NCBI GenBank assembly: GCA_001584585.1
Contig: LSYV01000059.1
Coordinates: forward strand, 290,041 to 302,919
Length of the DNA: 12,879 nt
Direction: 5' to 3'
Origin: Gonium pectorale
Taxonomy: Eukaryota > Chlorophyta > Chlorophyceae > Chlamydomonadales > Volvocaceae
This document shows positions 6,972 through 12,879 of this stretch, piece by piece. A model generated the notes under the pieces. The model made no database searches and was not told the origin of the DNA. It worked only from the letters and a program-made list of their open reading frames with translations. The stretch's first letter is position 1; every line of letters starts with the position of its first letter. Position numbers and translations under genes: made by a program.

Positions 6972-9565
6972 ATGCGCTCCCGGCTCCGCCAGCATCCTGC
7001 CGCCACCGCCGCTAGGCGCGGCGGCGCGCCCCCGCTCCTCCTCCCCCTGGCGGTGGCCCTCGTCGCGCTCGCCCTGTGCGTCGCCGGCCCCCGCGCCACC
7101 CTCGCCGCCGGCCGCGGCCTGACCCAGTCGGTCGGCGGCAGCGGCAGCCAGGCGGGCGCCACCGCCGGTGCCGAGTCCTTCAGCCAGGGCTTCAACTTCC
7201 CCGGCTTTCCCGGCGGTTTTCCCGGCGGCTTCCCCGGCGGCTTCCCTGGCAGGTGCGTTCCAGGATTCAGGTAACAGGCCGGACAAAGCCCTGGGGGAAG
7301 GGGTCATGGGCTTTCCAGGGGGGTTTCCCGGCGGCGGGTTTCCTGTCGCTCGGCTTCCCCGGCAGATGCGGACGGAAGTGGGTACAACAAAGTAGAAAGG
7401 GCCCAGAGCCATTCCGTACTGGCTCCTGTCAGGCTTCCGTTGCTTCCGTTGCTTCCGTTGCTGCCGTTGGAAATGTGCGGCAGCGCAATGCAAGCAGGCG
7501 AGCATGCTGGGTCAGACCCTTGGCGCCTGGCCCGCCGGAAGGCACCTCTGAGGGGCGTTTCGGTGTGTGCATCCAACGACCGATGGTTGTTTGTTCGTTC
7601 GTTCGTTATCAGATGCACGCTTTCAGTAGGCGCACTGAAGCGGGCAGCGGCAGCCAGGCTCCCCCACCACACTGTCATAAGATTGTCGCTCGTCGTACCT
7701 GATATCTAATGTATTTGCTTTCCGGCTCCATTCGTCCCGCCCACTCATACCACCCTCCCCCTCCCGTGCCACCCTGACCCCTACCCGCCTGCTGTGCCGC
7801 CCTTCCACCCGCCCGGCGTCGTCGCGCAGCGGGAGCCAGGCCGGCGCCAGTGCCGGCGCGGGCGCGCAGTCGGGCTCCTTCGGCGGCGGCGGCGGCGGCT
7901 TCAGCGGCAGCGCCGCGGAGGCCCTGGCGGCGGCGCAGGGCAAGGCCTTCAGCGGCGGCGGCGGCGGCGGCGGTGGCGGAAGCGGCGCCGGCGCGAGCGC
8001 CAACGCCCAGGCGGCCGCGGGTGCGGTCGTGCTCGCATCGTGTCGCGTTGTGCCAGACTAGCGGCGGTACCACAATGGCTCGCCCTCCCTTGTCCCGCTA
8101 ATCTGAGTGGATCCAACGTAACCCTCACACCTACCATGCTCGTGGACGTACGTCTGGGGTCCCTGCTGTCTCCTTGGGTGGTGACCACGACGATGGTGCA
8201 TTGAGGGAATTGGGTAGTACCCCTTTTTTGAAAGGGTTCTTAGGGTAGCACCCGTAGTAGTGCGGTTGGGCGTTGCTCTGTGCAGCAGGCCGCAGCGGCG
8301 GGACGCAGCCCAGAGAGCGCCGCCGCGCCTCTCGTTGATCGGGCGGCTCGGGCGTTATACGTTAAAAGAGAACCAGAAACGGGGAAGGCAGCCTCTACGG
8401 ACGTACACACCCGAGGGTGTGATGTTTTCAGCAGGGCGCCGAGTACAGGGCATGGCGGGCGTTATACAGTACACTCGCCGTGCTGTTGGCCTGCCTCACC
8501 CGCAACCGCCCGCAGCGCGCACAGAGTCCAGTGCGCCGCGTGGAAGCGCCGCCTCGCCTCCCCCCCCCCCGCACGTCCCGGGCTGACATACGCCTCCGGC
8601 CTCTGTACTCTAGAGCGCCTTCCAACTCTCCACCCGCCCCCCCCACCACCACCGCCCGCAGCCAGCTTCGCCAACCAGTTCGCCCCGCGGGTGGGCCTAC
8701 AGGGCGGCAGCGGCGGCGCCAGCTGCATAGCCAACGCCGCCGCCAACGCGGGCGCCTTCACCGTCGGGCGCGGCGGCGGCGGCGCGTCCGGCGCGCGTGA
8801 GTGCTGTACCGCATCGTACCGCCGTACTGCCGAATTGCCGTACGGCGCTAGCCCCTCGTGATCGCGGGCATACCGCTCCTCTCTCCCGAGGAAACAGGCC
8901 CCGCATTTGCACCTCTCGTTTCCAGCCCATCCCGTTCTGTCCCAGCCCACCCAGAAACTCACCACCTCCGCCCGCCCACCACCGCCCGCCTTCACCCGCC
9001 CTCCCAACATACAGAGGCGGGCGCCGGCGCCCAGGCGGGCAGCTTCGGCGTCACCGGCTCCGGCCTCAACAGCCTGGCCAGCTGCGGGGCGCAGGCGTCC
9101 GCCGCCGCCAGCGCGCTCAGCTGCAGGTGGGCTGGCCAGCTTTGGCCTACGCATACGTCGTGCTGTTGCCGTGTAGTACGGCAGTGTGTACGGCCATGTG
9201 CACGTAAGACACGCGGGTTTGCACGACACCCGCCTAGCAGTCTGTTTGGGTTGCTGCTGCTGCGTGCCTCTATCTGGGGACAGCAGCTGCAGCGCGTGCG
9301 TCGCGTGCTGTGTACGAATGACGCGCGTGCTTAAAAGGCCACATGCATGTACGGCAAATATGCACAGCTCCTGCCTGCCGTACAAATGCAACCGCACACG
9401 CACCTTCGCAACGCATGCAGGCGCTACACGGTGCCGCGCGACTGCGACCTGTGCGACCTGGCCGACGACTTCAACACCGACTGCTCCGGCCTGCGGCTGG
9501 TCAACCCGGGCGCCGGCCGCCTCACGTCCGGCACCGTCATCAACGTGCCGCCCTGCACCGCCTAG
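6972..9565 (+). CDS. Secreted Gly/Ala-rich modular protein with C-terminal cysteine-containing LysM-like domain
   Basis: Five exons: 6972-7252, 7830-8020, 8662-8796, 9015-9126 and 9421-9565, with GT-AG junctions and phases 2, 1, 1, 2. They encode 287 residues ending at TAG 9563-9565. Residues 1-46 look like a signal peptide: a basic start, a long Leu/Ala/Val core, then an Ala-rich cleavage region. The middle is low complexity: FPGG repeats (about 80-93) and SGSQAGA-type, poly-Gly and Asn/Ala-rich modules. Residues 240-287 read as a LysM-like fold: YTV near the start, LADDF, NPGAG, then G-T-V-I-N-V-P-P-C, with cysteines 248, 251, 261 and 285. LysM domains bind N-acetylglucosamine polymers such as chitin or peptidoglycan. 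Secretion plus this domain suggests an extracellular-matrix or cell-surface protein, but ligand and role are inferred. The LysM match is divergent: the usual GDT is replaced by RDC. Confidence 0.8.
7253..7829 (+). other. LysM-protein gene intron 1 (577 bp), with possible alternative donor and FPGG-like remnant
   Basis: The main donor is GGCAG|GTGCGT at 7253. A second donor, TTCAG|GTAACA at 7271, is in the same phase and would add six residues (RCVPGF in the readthrough) without a frameshift. At 7309-7344 one frame again encodes GFPGGFPGGGFP, like the end of exon 1. A 9-bp repeat, CTTCCGTTG, occurs four times at 7434-7469 (last copy one base different). The acceptor is GCGCAG at 7829. Confidence 0.6.
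7434..7469. repeat. 9-bp tandem repeat, four copies
   Basis: CTTCCGTTG is repeated three times exactly (7434-7460), followed by CTGCCGTTG (7461-7469), inside intron 1 of the LysM-protein gene. Confidence 0.95.
8021..8661 (+). other. LysM-protein gene intron 2 (641 bp)
   Basis: The donor is GCCGCGG|GTGCGG and the acceptor is CCGCCCGCAG at 8661; one base before and two after restore an Ala codon. A short inverted repeat, CCCTTT-TTTG-AAAGGG, lies at 8221-8236 in a locally AT-richer patch. The donor is not the strongest type, so an extra exon cannot be excluded, but phases already chain without one. Confidence 0.6.
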
Positions 9566-9611
9566 GCCGGGGCGGCTAGGTCAGGCCAGCTAGGCGGCCA
9601 GCTAGGCAGGT
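9559..9611 (+). repeat. Short CTAGG-containing repeat spanning the LysM-gene stop codon
   Basis: CTAGG occurs at 9562, 9576, 9590 and 9602 (spacing 14, 14 and 12). The first copy contains the stop codon TAG, and GGCCAGCTAGGC is nearly repeated in the last two. It forms the start of the 3' UTR. Confidence 0.7.
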
Positions 9612-9794
9612 AGCCATCATGAGGGCGGTGTGTGCGAATACGGCACGGACACGCCGTCCGTACGAACCGTCCGTACTACGGGACCTCGTGGCGCATGGGC
9701 TCGCGCCGCACCGCATCCAGCCCTCTTGCGTGTGCGCGGCCGAACATGAGGACCTGCCTGGCCTGGCCTTGTTTGTGTATGTACATAATCACTA

Positions 9795-9799
9795 TGTAA
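9795..9799 (+). terminator. TGTAA polyadenylation signal for the LysM-protein gene
   Basis: TGTAA is the usual poly(A) signal of Chlamydomonas and relatives. This is the first one I find downstream of the stop codon, 230 bp away, which would give a 3' UTR of roughly 240-260 nt. Cleavage is expected 10-20 bp downstream. Confidence 0.6.
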
Positions 9800-9819
9800 T
9801 CGCGCAAGGTCGTCAGACT

Positions 9820-11560
9820 GCGTGCACTATTAGCTTCGTCCACGCGGGTATAAGCTCTGCTAGATGGAGCGGGTTGGGCCGTTCATTTACCGTAGTTGAT
9901 TGGCCGTACATGCGTGCCCCGGGTCACCCAAGTTGCTTGGTGCAGCATATGCTAGAAACGTATTGCCTGTGGTAGTGCGCGCACGTAAGGGCTGGCGGCG
10001 GACTTTCGGTTCGTCGTACCGTGCAGCCAGAAGCCAGCCAGCCAGCTGGGCATGCCAGCTTTTAGTTGTAGTAGCGGCGGTTTTGCAGTGCGGTGTCACT
10101 GCGCTGTGGCCTGACTCGAACCGCCGGTGCGGCTGCTCTGTGCGGGGTCTGTACCCATTCTTTGTGCGGCATCTCTGTTGGATCGGGGTTGGGGTTGGCG
10201 GCGCGCAGCTCGCAGAGCCTGGCGCAGGATGTGGTTTTTTGGGGGGGGGGGGGGGTCGTTACCTTGCGTGTCGGCACGGCGCAAAGCCCGACCCCGCCGC
10301 GAGGGAGGGCGCAATCGCAGGTCGTACGGGAGCGGATTTCCCGTGAGGGAGGCTCGCCTGCTGCTCTGGCAACAGGGCGGTAGCTCTCCGGTACGTTTGG
10401 CATTCGTAACGCAATCGGTGGCATCAGGTACGGTAGCATGCCATGTAGGGCCTACTGGCGGCGGCGATGCATCTAGGTGGTTACTCCAGTTGGTTGGGAC
10501 GAACATCTATCGTCAGCCGGACCCGTCGTCCGTACCTTCGCTGCCCCCGCAGCAGTGCGGGCGGGCGGGTGGGCGGGCGCATCATAATTCATACTCGGGA
10601 AGCGGCCGGAGCCGTTGATCGTTATTAGTTGGGTGGGCCGCGTGCCACAACCGCCGCCAGTTCCCAGTTGTAACCCAAGTACGTAACTACACTGCCAAGT
10701 GCCAAGTTGGCAGCCGGAGCACCCTCCGCAGCGTTGCTTGAGGCCTCCGCTCCGCATGTATGCTCTTTCAATACCTGGTCAGGGCGGGATTGTGGCCCGG
10801 GTCTATCTTCCTCCTCCCAAGCTAGCCAAACTACGCCGTAAATGGCATTGCCTCGACCAACGTGTTAAGTAAAAGGGGGCCGAGCTGTGGACATGCCCAA
10901 GAGCAGCCGACCGTGCAGAGAGAGGGAGGGGCGAGACTTCGCGCGCAGGGCCGCTAGGGTGCCAACCGCCAACCGCCGCCCCGCCCCGTGCGCCCCCTCC
11001 TCACGCGCACATCCGGACTCGGCACGCCCTCTGCCCTCTCTACCCACAGGTGGTTGTTGCAGCGAGGTCGAGCGGACCGGCTCTCAAGGGCTGCCCGCTG
11101 ATCGCTCCAGGACCAGCCCACCCAGGGATCTCTAGCCCAGACCCGAAGCAAGCAATGATCGATCGCTCTCTCTCCCGCCTAACAAGACATCAACAGACAG
11201 TACCCCTGCGCGGATTTTCTCATGAACAACACACGGCACGTACAAGGTTGACCAGCGCAGACCAGGCAGCCCCTCATGCCCAACATAGGCCCAACGAATG
11301 GAGCGACCCGTGGGTCACTGACGCCCCGCCCGCCAGGCCGCCAAGGCCAGCGTCGCAGCGTTGCAGCGGCAACCAGGCGTTGCAGAGTAATAAATCTGAT
11401 ATTTATGCATATGCGCATGCTCCTCCTCTCCGGCGGGGGGGGGGTTACGTAGGACGCGACGCGAGAGGACACCTCAGCGCGCAGCCTAATCATCTCCCGC
11501 CCGAACCGCCCTGACCCCCGCTTGCCTGACCGTCGTCCCAACCGTTCTGTAAAACGCCCC
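9820..11560. other. Intergenic stretch without a convincing gene
   Basis: About 1.7 kb between the LysM-gene poly(A) signal and the TATA box of the third gene. Open frames here (for example 9900-10346 plus, 10062-10439 minus, 10887-11135 plus) overlap others in different frames and show no domain or recurrent codon pattern. A run of 15 G follows six T at 10235-10255, and a second TGTAA lies at 10669-10673. A pyrimidine tract ending CCCACAG at 11049 resembles a 3' splice site, so an unrecognised 5' exon of the downstream gene could start in this region. Confidence 0.5.
10241..10255. repeat. Poly-G run of 15
   Basis: Fifteen consecutive G directly preceded by six T (10235-10240). Length is likely to vary between reads or strains, and the run could form a G-quadruplex. 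Confidence 0.95.
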
Positions 11561-11568
11561 CCGCACAC

Positions 11569-11574
11569 TATAAA
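11569..11574 (+). promoter_or_regulatory. TATA box, likely promoter of the erythromycin-esterase-like gene
   Basis: TATAAA followed by G sits in a locally AT-richer patch. Transcription would start near 11600, leaving about 420 nt before the first in-frame ATG at 12019. A tiny frame (ATG 11598-11600, stop 11625-11627, nine codons) lies at the predicted start site and would be in the leader only if transcription begins slightly upstream. Confidence 0.45.
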
Positions 11575-12018
11575 GCCGTAAACCGCCTGCTGCTGCCATG
11601 TACGATAAATACAAGATACAACAATAATAGGAGCAGGCCATCACTGTTACGGCATAACATACCAAACAAGAGTAGCCTGGAAAGCACTGCGTTTCCCAGT
11701 TTGACCTCCTCGACCCCATCCCGCCCAGCTACTGCCATACTTCCAGAACTCAGACAGCGCCGCGCCGGCGAAGCTGCAAAGAGAGCACCTACCGCCTCTA
11801 GCGCGGGCGCCATTCCCGCCCTCCGCCTCCCCTCCCCGGCCACCGGCGCCATCCGCCTGCGCAGCCGCCCCGCCCCCCTCCTCCCCTCCCGCGCCTCCCC
11901 CTCCCCTTCCCGCCCCTCGCCCTCTGCCTTCGCCTCCTCCTTCTCCAGCTCCCCCTCCCGCTCCACGCCCTCGGCCTCCTCCTCCTCCCTCTCCGCCACC
12001 CTTCGCGACGTCTTGCCG

Positions 12019-12879
12019 ATGCCGCCCTCCCGCCGCGGCCGCGGCGGCGTCGGCGCGCCCGGCGACGAGGCGGCGATGGTAGCGGCGGCGCGGTCGGCGG
12101 CCATCACGGCGCCGACCCGCGGATCGCTCAACGCCGCCCTCCTGGAGCGCATCCCCGCCTCGGCGCGCTTCGTAATGATCGGCGAGGCCTCCCACGGCAC
12201 CCGAGAGTTCTACGAGCAGGTGTGTGGACATCTGTGTATGCGTGTGTGTTTGTGTCTTGATGCGTAAAGTGGGGTTGGGGAGGGAGGGCCGGGACGGGGG
12301 CGGGCTGGGGCGATTGCGAGGTTTGGGGGGCGGGGTGGGGCGGGGATCTTGATGGCGGCGGCGGTTTCCCGTTATGAGCGGAGACGGGGAGGCGCCGCTC
12401 CGCCCCACGGTGGCGCCCGAGACTTGGACGACCGGATCGATCGGGTGGTGGGGGGCGCGCCCTGTCCTCCCGTGCCCCCTCCCCTCTCCCGCCATCACAC
12501 AACACGAAGCGCGCCGAGCTGACGCGCCTTGCCGCTGAACTCTATAAACAAAGGGAAATCTACACAGAAAGAGTATAGCCCTCCCTCAACCCCCTTGCTT
12601 CCCCATCGCCCCCTCCTGCCGTGCCCCCCCCCTTCCCCCACCCCCTCAGCGCGCCGAGCTGACGCGCCTACTCATCTCGCAGCGCGGCTTTACGGCGGTA
12701 CTGGTGGAGTCCGACTGGCCGGACGCATTCCGCGTGAACCGCTATGTGCGGGGCCTGCCCGCGCGCCACCCCACGGACGGGGGCACGCCCGGCCGCGACC
12801 GCAGCGCCGCACAGGCGCTGGGGGACTACAAGGTGCGTGTGTATGTGGGGGGGGGAGCCGAGTTGGTCGGGGGGCCGGG
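12019..12879 (+). CDS. Erythromycin esterase family (EreA/EreB-like) hydrolase, N-terminal part (partial, continues off right edge)
   Basis: Two exons are visible: 12019-12219 (phase 0, GAGCAG|GTGTGT) and 12650-12832 (after CCCCCTCAG, ending GACTACAAG|GTGCGT); 12833-12879 is the next intron. The 128 residues contain FVMIGEASHGTREFYEQ (51-67), then RAELTRLLISQRGFTAVLVE and SDWPDAFRVNRYVRG (68-102). These are the hallmark opening motifs of the erythromycin-esterase-like family, in which the Glu and His of GEASHG and the Glu before SDWP form part of the active site. Bacterial EreA/EreB open macrolide lactones; the substrate of algal relatives is unknown to me. The start is uncertain: the frame stays open upstream to at least 11569 without an ATG, and residues encoded from 11760 on are Ser/Pro/Ala/Arg-rich like an organelle transit peptide, so an upstream spliced exon or non-AUG start is possible. 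Confidence 0.85.
12220..12649 (+). other. Intron 1 of the erythromycin-esterase-like gene (430 bp), with duplicated 3' splice site
   Basis: The intron runs from GTGTGT at 12220 to CTCAG at 12649. Its last 140 bp follow a copy (12508-12529) of the 22 bp that span the real acceptor and exon 2 start (12648-12669). The stretch 12530-12580 is markedly AT-richer than its surroundings and includes TATAAA at 12542-12547. The upstream copy keeps the AG but lacks the pyrimidine tract. Confidence 0.75.
12508..12669 (+). repeat. 22-bp direct repeat, copies 140 bp apart
   Basis: Identical 22-bp words at 12508-12529 and 12648-12669, both beginning with the AG of a 3' splice site and continuing with the codons for RAELTR. 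The second copy is the functional exon start. Confidence 0.95.

Noticed and set aside
6801..7505. Minus-strand 234-codon open frame
   Set aside because: It is antisense to the signal peptide and FPGG exon of the LysM-protein gene; its Gly/Ala-rich translation is a composition effect.
8221..8236. Intrinsic terminator from the CCCTTT/AAAGGG inverted repeat
   Set aside because: It lies inside an intron of a eukaryotic gene, and the six-base stem is too short to carry weight.
10105..10130. tRNA on the minus strand, suggested by GGTTCGAGTC
   Set aside because: The flanking bases cannot form the T-stem and no acceptor or anticodon arm is present at the right distance.
9900..10346. Plus-strand 148-codon gene with hydrophobic stretches
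   Set aside because: Overlapping open frames of similar length exist on both strands, there is no recognisable domain, and it crosses the G15 run where length errors are likely.
11568..12498. Minus-strand open frames of 210 and 283 codons
   Set aside because: They are antisense shadows of the Ser/Pro/Arg-rich leader and first exon of the erythromycin-esterase-like gene, rich in Gly/Glu/Arg without a domain.

Overview
The window looks like nuclear DNA from a Chlamydomonas-like (probably volvocine) green alga. It is very GC-rich. Its genes are split by GT-AG introns of about 200-730 bp, exons carry long Gly/Ala/Pro/His low-complexity insertions, and a TGTAA poly(A) signal, typical of volvocine algae, follows the one complete gene. 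There are no bacterial operons, rRNA or tRNA genes. The species cannot be named from sequence alone.

Left 6 kb (minus strand): the 5' part of a very large multi-pass membrane protein gene that I recognise as a PIEZO mechanosensitive channel. Six exons can be chained with consistent reading phases (5961-5883, 5361-5069, 4340-3157, 2673-1477, 1274-840, 356 to beyond the left edge), giving about 1,181 N-terminal residues. The pore-forming C-terminal half lies outside the window. Its second intron carries an 11-copy, almost perfect 16-bp minisatellite. A loop in the first helical bundle has 17 histidines in about 64 residues.

Middle (plus strand, 6972-9565): a complete five-exon gene for a 287-residue secreted protein. 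It has a signal peptide, (FPGG)n and Gly/Ala/Ser/Gln low-complexity modules that recur exon by exon, and a C-terminal cysteine-containing LysM-like domain encoded by its own last exon. A roughly 1-kb intergenic stretch separates it from the divergent PIEZO gene and must hold both promoters.

From about 9.8 to 11.56 kb I see no convincing gene. A good TATA box at 11569 precedes the third gene (plus strand), the 5' end of an erythromycin-esterase-family (EreA/EreB-like) hydrolase. Two exons are visible (12019-12219 and 12650-12832) and it continues off the right edge. The 3' splice site and start of its second exon are duplicated as a 22-bp direct repeat 140 bp upstream inside the intron.

The three genes do not form an obvious pathway. 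I found no defence island, CRISPR array or complete mobile element. The most unusual points are the His-rich PIEZO loop, the modular LysM protein, the duplicated 3' splice site and the intronic minisatellite. All family assignments come from reading the translations and from memory of the families; no database search was run.
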